From the NCBI GenBank assembly GCA_903813345.2, contig CAIIXF020000004.1, positions 3,861,525 to 3,925,524 on the forward strand: a stretch of 64,000 nt of DNA, in the 5' to 3' direction. The notes beneath the pieces are model-generated. The model had not been told where the DNA came from and did not search any database. It worked only from the letters and a program-made list of their open reading frames with translations. A program made the translations under genes and the position numbers. Of this stretch, positions 47,485 through 57,507 are shown in pieces (within the stretch, counting starts at the first letter, position 1; each line of letters opens with the position of its first letter). The stretch is from Owenia fusiformis. Its lineage: Eukaryota; Annelida; Polychaeta; Sabellida; Oweniidae.

Positions 47485-48270
47485 TTAAACTAGTATGTAT
47501 TCTCCAAGTAAGTTAGTAGTGTCACTGGTATTAAGTCTCAGTGTAAATTAGAAGTATCACTGGAATGTAGTGTCAGTGTTAGTAATAGTATCACTGGTAA
47601 GTACAGCCAGTGTAAGCTGATTCACTGGTATGTTTTGTCAGTGTAAGTTAGTAGTCTCACTGGTATGTAGTGTCAGTGTTAGTAATAGTATCACTGGTAA
47701 GTACAGCCAGTGTAAGCAGATTCACTGGTATGTTTTGTCAGTGTAAGTTAGTAGTCTCACTGGTATGTAGTGTCAGTGTTAGTAATAGTATCACTGGTAA
47801 GTACAGCCAGTGTAAGCAGATTCACTGGTATGTTTTCTCAGTGTAAGTTAGTAGTCTCACTGGTATGTAGTGTCAGTGTTAGTAATAGTATCACTGGTAA
47901 GTACAGCCAGTGTAAGCAGATTCACTGGTATGTTTTCTCAGTGTAAGTTAGTAGTCTCACTGGTATGTAGTGTCAGTGTTAGTAATAGTATCACTGGTAA
48001 GTACAGCCAGTGTAAGCAGATTCACTGGTATGTTTTCTCAGTGTAAGTTAGTAGTCTCACTGGTATGTAGTGTCAGTGTTAGTAATAGTATCACTGGTAA
48101 GTACAGCCAGTGTAAGCAGATTCACTGGTATGTTTTCTCAGTGTAAGTTAGTAGTCTCACTGGTATGTAGTGTCAGTGTAAGTTATTTGTCTCTGGTGAG
48201 ACTACTAACTTACACTGACAATACATACCAGTGAGACTAATAAGTTACACTCACAATACATACCAGACAA
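47485..48270. repeat. 100-bp satellite between the convergent genes, with an inverted tail
   Basis: About seven units with a 100-bp step: gtagtctcactggtatgtag, tgtcagtgttagtaatagta, tcactggtaagtacagccag, tgtaagcagattcactggta. Each unit itself contains sub-repeats of cactggta. At 48,190-48,270 the pattern turns over (ggtgagactactaacttaca, ctgacaatacataccagtga), so the right edge can fold back on the array. Confidence 0.9.
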
Positions 48271-48643
48271 CTGCACAGAACAAAATAAACACTATACTAT
48301 GGTTACATCATTATGAATGATTACGTGATCAATGTCATTGAACCTTTGAACACTTCCTTCAAGTTGCATTATGTCTATAACATTTTCCGCTTGTACCATC
48401 TTCATAATACGGACATTTTAGGGGAACAACTCTATTGGTGGGACACTTTTAATAGTCTTACTTGAATGTAAACCTTGCAAGTGTAGCAAGCATTCTTTTG
48501 AATACATCTTTTTCACATCAATAAATACAAGCTCTGGCTCTGGTGTACGGTTTTCATCATTACATTGGAAGTAAATTCTTTTCATTATGAATTATTTATA
48601 TATCATATAGAACATCCCATCTCTATCAATTTTTTCATATCTC

Positions 48644-51600
48644 TCAAGCGTACAACTTTTGTCCTTCACTGAGACGTGCAGCCCTTGAAACCTTACGGGC
48701 AACCAATTCCTCTGTTGTGGGAGGGGTCTTTGGGGCAATCCTGTGGGAAATTTTTCTTGGATCATCTGGTGCCAATGTTACTCTGCTCGCAATTTTGACC
48801 TGTCCAGAACAATATTTTGTGACTATCGCAGATTGTATTTCTGGAATGTACTTGTAAGACTTTGGTTCTTTGACATCACTTACAACCCATTCACTTGTTC
48901 CCTTGGAGTAGTATCTGTGCTTTCTGAATACCAAAGAAATAACCAATAATCAATTAGATGTTCAAACATGGTGGTCAAAAACAATAGATAATCCTACAAA
49001 TATGTGTTTCTGAAATGCAATTGACACTTTTTTAAAAGGTTTCAATTCAATTTTAATTCAACATATTTTGCTTAAACTACATCCTCAATTATTCTTTTAA
49101 TAGTTCATGTTTTATTTCATATTGTTGTTAGTTGTACTAATAATTCTGATGTCTGATGTACCCAATGAATGATGAAGCAAATAATGAGGGTGCCTCATTA
49201 TGAGTCACATTACAACTTTTGACTTTATACTTGTTTTTATTGTAAAATGACAATCGGATCGGATCCTTTCCCAATTGGTTGTCTTTTCTAATGATTGTTT
49301 GTATAATAAATAACAATACAAGACAACATACCTGATCTTCCCATCTTTTGTTTTAAGTACAGGACGGTCTTTGTGCAGTATAAAATCTATGGCAGCAAGC
49401 TGACATCTTCCTTTGTAAGCTGGATATCTAAAATATATTAATCAAATGACAAGCATTATAGGTATAACCACTTAATTTTGTAATATACCTAGGGTAAAAC
49501 TGTATATTGGGTTTGTCATAAGGGATAAATTCGATATACAATCTCAATTGGGGATGTCCAACTTATACAATCGTATAGAAAATGAAATAAAGAGAATAAA
49601 ATCAATACAATGATAATAGAGAATACTATAAAATAGAAGAAAAACAATACAACTGATTACTGATTGCAGAATCCACCTGAAAACCATGTATGGTGTTTTG
49701 AATTTGGAAACCATTTTAATAATCACTAATAGTTCTATTACTTGATAATATAAAAACCTATAGATGGTTATAGTATGAAAATTGTGTACTTACTCATAAC
49801 CATATCGCTTGGCTGCATACATCAAAATGAGGCTGTTGAAAGTCTCGCATATTGCATTGGACCTGTAATGAAATATTTTCTCATCAAATGTCATATATGA
49901 AAATCTCTGATTGGTCCATATCCTACATGTGACTCAGAAAGAATAACCCATATTACCCTGCTGTTAATTATCCAGTGTAATCTACACAACATCTTTCCCA
50001 AGCAAAATTCAAATTTTCAAACAAGGCATTAACAAGACAAAATTTCACCACCTAGTTGCTAACAATATCATTAGTTCAATCTAAGTCAGATTTGAATTTC
50101 TGAGAATTATGTAGGTTACTTTGAAAGGTCAATTTGAAGCAAGTTGTAAAAGGACCTTTTTTGACCCTGCGAAGGTCATTGAAGGTGAAATCTCAAATCT
50201 AAAGTCACTTTTGAACTTTTGCGAACTTGTAGATGATTTAGAAAAAGAAATTGGGTCGATTTGAAGCAATTTTTCAAAAGACATTTTAGACCAGAGAAGG
50301 TCATTGAAAGTAAAATCTTTTTTTAACTTGAGAAAATCATAGAAAGTCAAATCAATAGTCAAATTTGAACTTTCGATAAGTTGTAGATAATTTTTAAAAG
50401 AAAATGGTACATTTGATGCAAGTTGAAAAATACCTTTTGCCCTTTCTTTGACCTTGAGAAGGTCATTGAAGGTCAATTCTTATATCTAAAGTCAGATTTT
50501 AATATCTGATAACTTGTAGATGATTTAGAAATAAAAATTTGGACAATTTTAAGCAAGTTGAAAAAAGGCCTTTTTGACATTTTTTTTAACCTTGAAAAGG
50601 ATTTCAAATTCTGAAAACTTGATTTTGAAAAACATTAAAGTGGGTCTAAACAGTATTTGTTAAAGTTATTGGAAGTTTTAAGAATTTGTTAGAGATGCCA
50701 ACTGCCAATCACCAAATACCAACCACCATCACAAAAAATGAGACCATAACAATATGTCATCATTTCTTGGTGGTGACATAAAGATAATGAAATATATTTT
50801 CTTGATTTATATGCTAAGAATTGCTGATTGCGTTATACAACTCATACCATTGATGCCATTTGTGTGGCTAACACTTTTGAGCCACCCATAGAAATTCAAT
50901 TATACATCAATAAAAATCATGCTATCAAACAACTTCATAGAACTCACCTGCATCTCGTATAATGCTTCAATTTCCCAAGAAGGAACTTGTCCATAACTAT
51001 CTCCCCAAGTTTTGTATGTGCTGGCCCTCCTTCAATTAGCCAGTCAGCCTTTTCATTTGATGGCTTATCCATTGGGGGATGTGGGCATTTATGGTAAATC
51101 CAATCATGACAATTAGCAGCATGGTGCAGCACAGACTTCCAAATTACCTGAAAGAACAACATGCAACTTTTTTCTTACCAGAATTATTCATGTTGAAACT
51201 CTAAAATCACAGGATAGCATATCCAAAAAATGCATTTAAACATGACAAAATGTCACCACCTAGTTGCTCACGATATAACGAGTTAAGTATTAGTCAGATT
51301 TGAATTTCTGAGAAGTTGTAGATGATTTTTAAAGAAAATTGTCAATTTGAAGAAATAACTTTTTTTACCTTGAAAATAAAAGGTAATCTTAGTGAAATTT
51401 GACTTCTAAGAACATATAGATGATTGTGATAAAAAAATTTCAATTTGAAGCAAGATTAAAAAATAGATTTTTGACCTTGAGAAGGTAATTGAAGGTCAAA
51501 TCCTAAATCAAAAGACATATTTGAACTTCTGACAACTTGTAGAAAATTTAGAAAGTCAGTCTAAACAATATTTGCTAAGTTATTGGAAGTTGTGAGGAGA

Positions 51601-54600
51601 CCATAAAAATATGTCACCACTTTTTGGTGGTGACAAAACAAACACAATATTTATGAATGTGTATAAATGTGTCTATGTAATCTACTAAATTAAAACTTGA
51701 AAAAATTTTGAGAGGCTTCTTATAGTAATATTCCGAGAACAGGCCTGGCAATGTGGTGATAAGAGAATTTGTTCTGGAAATATAAAAACTTACTATAAAC
51801 TTGTTGATGTCGTTTTCGCATTTATCCCCAGCTCTCCAAAATTGGTTTACAACACTCTTCACCCATGGTAGAAGAGGTTTATATCTGACTAGTGTGGAGT
51901 TTTTCACAATTTTTGATCCAATAGCCTTTGCACCGTGCCACATATCCAGACTATGGAAGACATCAGGGTACTTTGTTCCTAAAATTATTATGTAAAAAAA
52001 AGTATACAGTGAAAACTGTCAATTGGAATCTGGAAGTGGAACACCTCTGTAAGTGGAACAATTTTCAAAATACAACCTCACTAATGTTAATGCACCTGTA
52101 TAATTGGAACAATCCAAAAGTGGAACATTTTTAGAGGTAAAGAGAGTATTCCACTTAAACAGGTTTTACTGTAATCTTTTCAAATCAATTTTTTTACAAC
52201 ATGAGAAGATAAATAATGCATGTGACAACCTGTAACAGTTATACACCTATATCATAAAGAAACAAAAATATTTCAAATATGTTGTTATAAACCTACTCAT
52301 TAGTACAGCAATGCCTGTATGGCCATCTGTGACAGCTTCCTTTAGGTCAACTCCATTTTGAATTATGTGGTCCATGCACTTTTCAAAACCCATTTTCTCC
52401 ATGTTGGGGGATTTCAATGCTGTCATGCGCTTGTCTATAATCCTCATATTTGCAAGATCACCAGTCTCGAGGTCAAAAGTGGTATATGTACAGAACTTTG
52501 CACTGAAACCAGGACTATCCATCCTGCCATCACCTATGAAATTTACAAGAAGAAAGAATGAACTTGATTTTCTTGACTATTACATTATGTGTAGCATGCA
52601 ATGATGTTATGATCTGAGAACTATAGAATGTTTCACAATTTATTGAAAAGATTTTGTTATGTTGATTAGGAGTGAATGTCGGTATATTATGGCAATTACT
52701 CAGATGCGAGTAGGCAGTTACCAGTTTCGCCACCAGGTGGCTGATTCGGGGGAATTAACATGGCAGGGTATTACAAAATTCCCTTAAAATTGAATATGCA
52801 TCAGTTTTAGTGGGTCACTTTTCATATTACCCTTACGTATCTGATAGTTATACAAATTAAAATATGTAGAGTAAAAGAAAATATTATCTGCCCAACACAA
52901 GAAAAGATATTTCACTTTTTGTGGTTTTACACCATGGGGTCTATGGGGAATCTCCCCGACCTTGAAGTCACATTTTCAAAGAAAATTAAATTTTCAAAGT
53001 TGATAAACTCTTTTCAAAACCACATTTCTAAATGTAATTTTACATGTAGATTCAAAATATTACATCAGTTTGACTGAATTGTAAATTTTTAATGATGTAA
53101 ATCAAGATTATTTCTACTCGCATCTGGGATATTGATTTTAGACAGTCGTATTGTTCACCAGGGCCGTAAATGCAATGTTTTTCATTGAAACAATATTTTT
53201 TCTTAATGTGAAGTCCCCGTAATAATAAAAAAAATCAAACTTTCTGAAAAATTATGCATTGGGACCCCTATTCATGAATTTTATAATTGTTATATTGATA
53301 CTTTTATTATTATCCTTGAGAATTTACTTGAACGATAACATATTCAGTTTATGAGAAATGTAATATTTAGATTGAGAAAGTACTCATGGTATAAAGGATA
53401 TGACTGTCTAAATCACTTTCCATAGTTTACCTGCTCCTTTATAACAGATCTTTCATATAAAACAAAGACATACCTCCTATAATTACTGCTTTTCCTTTCA
53501 GTTTCTCAATCTGCTTTTTCTCCAAATCAACATAAAAGTCATCTATTGTTGGCAACAAGACATTTGACTGATATAGCGCATACGTCGCCTGTGATATGCA
53601 GTTTAGTTTCATATGATTGGCAAACAGTTTAATCTTGGTAAAGTTGTTGCCTGACAGTAAGCATGATGAGGCCAGCATTATATCACCCATTAGCACTCCA
53701 TTTGGCAGCTTTGGCTGTGAGGTCCAACGATGGTTTTCATGTTTGTTAGGGCAAGACTGAAACAGAATAATAGTATTTACAATAAGCTTTGCTTACAAAG
53801 GTATGCTACATATTACCATTGTTTGCCAAGATGAAAGGAATCTAAAGGGAATGAATTGTAAAGATAATACTATAATTGTGAGCTTGTGTTATTGTATGAT
53901 ATTAAACCATGGACTGTTAAGATCCCTCAATAATAACTAGCTTTAGGCAGCCAATTTTTAAAATTATACCATATCTGTGATGGACTTTAAATTTCCTTCA
54001 ATTTGAATAATTAATATAATATAGCCTAGCTTGAGAAGATCAGGAAACTATTGTGAAACTACACACCAAGATGCCATTTTTAATCCTGAGAGACCAAAAT
54101 ATTTGAAATACACTAAATTACCTTCCATTTAAAATGATAAAAACATACATCAGAAATATCTAAAAAATAATTGAATTTCCTTTTCCGACACCCCTTGCCA
54201 TTATTAAAGGGATGAACATATTTTCATATCTGAAAATAGTGGAATAATTCTTACCCAAGTAATCACAAATGCTGTGCCTCTTTGAGTTATGATAGGGGAG
54301 ACATTTTCCTTACAACCCTTCCTGATACATCTTCCTGTTGGTGGGGTCTCTGTTAGAAACTTCACCAGTAATTCCAGACTGTTTTGGTGGATTATTGCAC
54401 AGGTAGGGATGTTGGGTGCAAACTCTCCCTTGGGAAGCTGAATTTCATGTAGAACAACCCCTTTACGCTCCTTTGGGATATGGAATTCCTCCTTGGCCTC
54501 TATATTAAGGAAGACATCTTCCTCAGTCACCTCTGGAATATCTTCCAGATCAACATGTTCTTCTCTACAATTACATATGAAAAAAAATATGAACTGGGAT

Positions 54601-56718
54601 ATACATGTACAGGGTGATCCTGAAGTAACATAAAAATGATGATTTTTTGGTGTACTACCAGATCAATCTTCTTGAAATTTGGTATAGATGTTCCACTAAC
54701 ACTATTTATTTAATACTGCGAAAACAACGCTTCTACTATTGGATTGGTTCATTTCATGGTAACCTTATTTGACATTGCTTCGAGGTTAACCGTATTCTGA
54801 ATCACCACGTAAAGTAACAAAGTGTCATTGTCTCTGTAACAACAACTGAAACAATTTTCTTGAAACTTGGTAAAGAAGTTCAACAAACATTATTGACTGA
54901 ACACCTCAAGAATACTGTTGGATTGGTTCATTTCATGGTTACCAGGGTAACCTAATATGACATTGCTTCTTGTTTTCTGGTGTGACCTTACTTCTAATCC
55001 CCCTAACTTTAAAAGATACTGTGACTCATTACAAAGAAGACTTATCATAGCTGAAATATGAATCTATAAAAATACATGTACTTACTGCAGCAACAGCCTC
55101 ATCTCAAGATCTGGGTCGAAGTCAGGATCACAGTCATCCTCTTCAACTGAACTGTCACTACTCCCAAAGTCAAATGAAGTGTTTATCCTAAACAACAATT
55201 ACCTAACTTTTAACAAACACCAAATGATTGAAAATTATCTAAGTAGCTTGATAGAAAATAATATAATGTAGTACTTCCATGTCATCCTGATAAACCTTGA
55301 CTTCTCACTTCTTCTCAGCATTGTTTTAATTGAGACAGAAAAATGTGACGAATATCACAATGCTTCTATGTATTATTCTCAAGAAATGTTTTTACAACAA
55401 GGATAGCATTTCCAATGATCATTGCATTTGAGGAGAAGGTAAACTTCAAATTGTAGAAAAACAAAAGTCAGATTTTCCAACAAATTCAAAATTAATGAAA
55501 TTTTATGACATTCATGAAATAAAATATATGAGAGGATGCTTTAAAAACATTTGTACTTGATAAACAATTCATGAAATGTGTTGTTTAAAATAATACAGGT
55601 AATAATATAGTTGGCTTTTAGGTCACTAACCTTCTTTTCTTTGTGTCAAACACAGCAAAATCAGAAGTATCTTTACGCTTCCTTGCTGCCCGGGTCTTGG
55701 GATTATCTGATTCCAAAGTATCCACGCCAGACACGGAACTAGAAGAACCATCGTTGAAATAGAATGATTTGGCGCAATCTGTTAGATGTGTATGGTTTTA
55801 GCATCATCTACTGAACAAATCAACAGACAGATAATACGAACATTCATACAATATCTAGTATCTATCAGTTTAAACCTACAATGAATAATTTATGTTTGAG
55901 TGACAGTATAACAAAAATCATAAATGAAAATACTATTTACCTTGATGACACTTCGCCTATCGAAGAAACTGATGATTCGATCCCATCACTTGAGTTGACT
56001 GGACCAGCTGGTGTAGAATGGACATATTTACCAGCTGTACTTGTGCCAGCAAATGGTGTACCAGGGAGGTGAGGCATATCATAAGGCAGTGTTTTATTCT
56101 GCTCTTCTTGGTCAGTGTTGTAGCTAGAAAGAATTAATTTGAAAACAAATCAGTATTTTATGAACTCTTCTACGTCATGGGTGTAGGGCTATATATTTGA
56201 TTTGGCAGCCCCAGTTATGGATGTCTGATTCCTTGGGGGTCAAAATTAGAGGAAAAGTCAAAAGGGAACCAACTCAACAACGTTGGCTTTGGACCTGGAT
56301 GCTAAAAAGTTTGTTTATATGGATGACTAATGTTCTATAGAATACAACAGGAATATGAAAATCAGTTATAAAATACACATATCTATGTAGGACTCTGGGT
56401 GTAGCCACCAATAGCAATTGTCAAGGGGTGTGTGATTTTTTTGGGCGGGGGGGGCGTCGGAACGATCGCTGCCATCGCACCAACCCACACCCCTGACTAG
56501 GCCCCCGTTTTCATCCAATAAACTTACTGGTTCAATAAAAACAATGCAACATCCTCATGTGTCTTCTTCTTTGTTTTCTCTTTCAGTTCCATCCATTTTC
56601 CAAAAGCAGAGCCTAATTTCACCCGCGTAGCGTCTCTCACTCTCTGCTTGTTGGCTCTCAATATATCCCTGGCTTTCTTAAGTGAGGCAGGAACCTCTCT
56701 TTTAGATTTTCTAGGCAT
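48644..56718 (-). CDS. Transposase-like protein with C2CH zinc module and DDE/RNase-H-like core, 747 aa, twelve coding exons
   Basis: Exons on the minus strand: 56,718-56,528; 56,123-55,941; 55,738-55,631; 55,187-55,086; 54,564-54,255; 53,756-53,474; 52,533-52,297; 51,978-51,794; 51,147-50,948; 49,862-49,794; 49,427-49,332; 48,923-48,644. Each intron is GT-AG and the phases fit; the 2,244-nt frame is open. Residues 1-63 are basic and helical (SAFGKWMELK...EDVALFLLN), ~64-195 low-complexity and acidic. C274, C279, C300 and H304 form a zinc-module pattern ending WTSQP. The core has GDGRMDSPGFSAKFCTYT (D394/D398), AVTDGHTGI (D462), HSLDMWHGAK (483-485), LLPWVKSVVNQFW and NAICETFNS (E606): a plausible D-D-E triad. 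Related uncharacterised proteins occur in fish and marine invertebrates (recalled, not searched). Position at a TTAA/TIR end makes it the element's transposase. I see no THAP domain. Confidence 0.88.
49863..50947 (-). other. Transposase intron 9, holding an expanded family B repeat
   Basis: Contains the 50.0-50.8 kb repeat described separately; the rest is unremarkable. Confidence 0.6.
50020..50782 (+). repeat. Family B element with interior expanded to a ~130-bp tandem array
   Basis: The ends are those of family B (caaggcattaacaagacaaa and tttcaccacctag at the left; aacaatatgtcatcatttct and tggtggtgacata at the right). The interior is ~5 diverged units with gaaggtcattgaaggtcaaa, tctaaagtcagatttgaact and aacttgtagatgatttagaa. 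Total ~760 bp, against ~135 bp for compact copies. Confidence 0.75.
51232..51640 (+). repeat. Second expanded family B element
   Basis: Left end acatgacaaaatgtcaccac plus ctagttgctcac, right end aatatgtcaccactttttgg plus tggtgacaaaac. Interior ~2.5 units of the same ~130-bp type as at 50.0 kb. It lies in intron 8 of the transposase gene. Confidence 0.75.
52007..52171. mobile_element. Family F MITE (pogo/Tigger-like ends) with TA duplication
   Basis: 165 bp from CAGTGAAAACTGTCAATTGG to cacttaaacaggttttactg, bounded on both sides by TA. The ends and the internal gtggaacacctctgtaagtg-type text are typical of small Tc1/mariner-pogo derivatives. It sits in intron 7 of the transposase gene. Confidence 0.75.
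52710..53130 (+). repeat. Family G repeat in transposase-gene intron 6
   Basis: Longer partner of 42,290-42,590. It has an additional central part (about 52,940-53,060) with cccgaccttgaagtcacatt, and ends with the same tttctactcgcatct. The two copies differ at many sites, so the duplication is not recent. Confidence 0.8.
54565..55085 (-). other. Transposase intron 4 with a diverged ~190-bp duplication
   Basis: Two units share ctattggattggttcatttc, atggtaacc, tatttgacattgcttc and ttcttgaaatttggta. The left unit is near 54,640-54,790 and the right unit near 54,830-54,975. Confidence 0.6.
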
Positions 56719-56907
56719 GTTGTTAGATATAACAAGGTATCTTTTAAGAACAATCGTAATATTTACTTCAACTTCATTTTTGTTTGTTTTCTCTAACTGC
56801 GCATGCGCAGAGTAGGGAATTCCCTATTGACCTACATATTCGTCACCCTACGTCATTACAAAATGGACATGGCTCCGAAAGAAAATTTTTGACAATTGAC
56901 ATTCAAA
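56719..56907. promoter_or_regulatory. Bidirectional promoter candidate at the right end with NRF1 site
   Basis: This is the 189 bp between the transposase ATG (minus) and an outward ATG (plus, 56,908). It contains TGCGCATGCGCA (56,798-56,809), a perfect NRF1 consensus, and a cctacgtcatt CRE-like word near 56,847-56,857. GC content rises here relative to the surroundings. No TATA box. Such sites are typical of bidirectional promoters in animals. Confidence 0.6.
56798..56809. promoter_or_regulatory. NRF1 binding site, palindromic
   Basis: TGCGCATGCGCA fits the YGCGCAYGCGCR consensus on both strands. It lies 80 bp upstream of the transposase start codon. Confidence 0.65.
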
Positions 56908-56964
56908 ATGATATTTCTTCGCGGAACGGGGGTCCTTGTACCAAGTACCTATCTTAATGGAAAG
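56908..56964 (+). other. Candidate outward-facing exon at the right end (MIFLRGTGVLVPSTYLNGK)
   Basis: An ATG followed by 19 open codons ends exactly at AAAG|GTAAGA, a strong donor whose GT starts at 56,965, only 71 bp inside the right end. Any acceptor would be in flanking DNA. Not recognised as a known protein. It mirrors the outward exon at the left end. Confidence 0.4.
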
Positions 56965-57017
56965 GTAAGACTATTTTCTTGAAATCATATCGCTTAAAAT
57001 GTCGAAATTCGGCCTAG

Positions 57018-57035
57018 AATCCTAAGAGAGATACT
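57018..57035 (-). repeat. Right terminal inverted repeat
   Basis: AATCCTAAGAGAGATACT, the exact reverse complement of 38,998-39,015, followed by TTAA. Confidence 0.92.
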
Positions 57036-57039
57036 TTAA
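57036..57039. repeat. Right TTAA target-site duplication
   Basis: TTAA followed by gataacactgcacctgtgga, which continues the sequence interrupted at 38,997. Confidence 0.88.
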
Positions 57040-57190
57040 GATAACACTGCACCTGTGGAAATAGACTCATGGAGTCCTTGTGCCCCCCCCCCCCACTCAA
57101 ACATCCCAAGATATAGCATAACTGAAAAACAATTAAAATCAATAAGATAACTACACTGCAACTGTGGAAGTCTAATGGAGTCCTTGTCCC
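57036..57190. repeat. Duplicated target region: right half of the interrupted unit plus an uninterrupted copy
   Basis: 57,107-57,187 reads caagatatagcataactgaa, aaacaattaaaatcaataag, ataactacactgcaactgtg, gaagtctaatggagtccttg. The same order results when 38,954-38,997 (caagatatctctagcataac ... aagttcaattaa) is joined to 57,040 onward (gataacactgcacctgtgga ... ggagtccttgtg). So the unit was in tandem before the transposon split its first copy. Runs of C (57,084-57,095 and 57,188-57,197) end both units. Confidence 0.85.
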
Positions 57191-57197
57191 CCCCCCC

Positions 57198-57500
57198 ACT
57201 CAAACATCCCTCACTGGAGAGAAGTAGATGGGGGGGGGGGGGGTTCTAAGGCAAAATATATTCTTTTTCTCAAAAATGGCTACCATGGTAGATGAATTAA
57301 AAAATTTCATCACCATTTTGCACTTTAAAACTTAAACAAATTCACGAATTGATTAGATGTTGTGAATCTTTTAGGAAGTATAAAGAATATATTGGCAGGT
57401 CCATTATTGTGCCACCCCCTGTAGCTCTGACTCTGCCTTTAAAGCTTAAGTTGCAATAAGTGCTTGGTCAGCAAAAACTATTCTTGCTCTCAGTTTCTAT
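57198..57500. other. No gene seen
   Basis: Short stretch with a long G-run (57,229-57,243); nothing supported. Confidence 0.4.
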
Positions 57501-57507
57501 TCAATAC

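Larger units (their letters stand above)
38998..57035. mobile_element. 18.0-kb TTAA-flanked DNA transposon carrying a DDE-like transposase gene and a P2X7 ballast-domain gene
   Basis: The ends are perfect 18-bp inverted repeats (AGTATCTCTCTTAGGATT), each bordered outside by TTAA. Two intact spliced genes converge inside: ballast-domain protein (plus, 39,206-46,059) and transposase-like protein (minus, 56,718-48,644). Both start codons lie within about 320 bp of an end. The right flank includes an uninterrupted, diverged copy of the target sequence, confirming that the 18 kb interrupts a pre-existing repeat. TTAA targets are known for Kolobok and piggyBac; the protein does not resemble piggyBac as far as I can judge, and Kolobok-like is my inference. 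Introns hold two satellites and a shared interspersed repeat. Perfect ends, duplication and reading frames suggest a fairly recent insertion. Confidence 0.9.

Noticed and set aside
38998-57035. piggyBac as the class of the 18-kb element
   Set aside because: TTAA would fit, but the ends do not begin with the usual CCY and the transposase motifs do not look like piggyBac; left as Kolobok-like or new.
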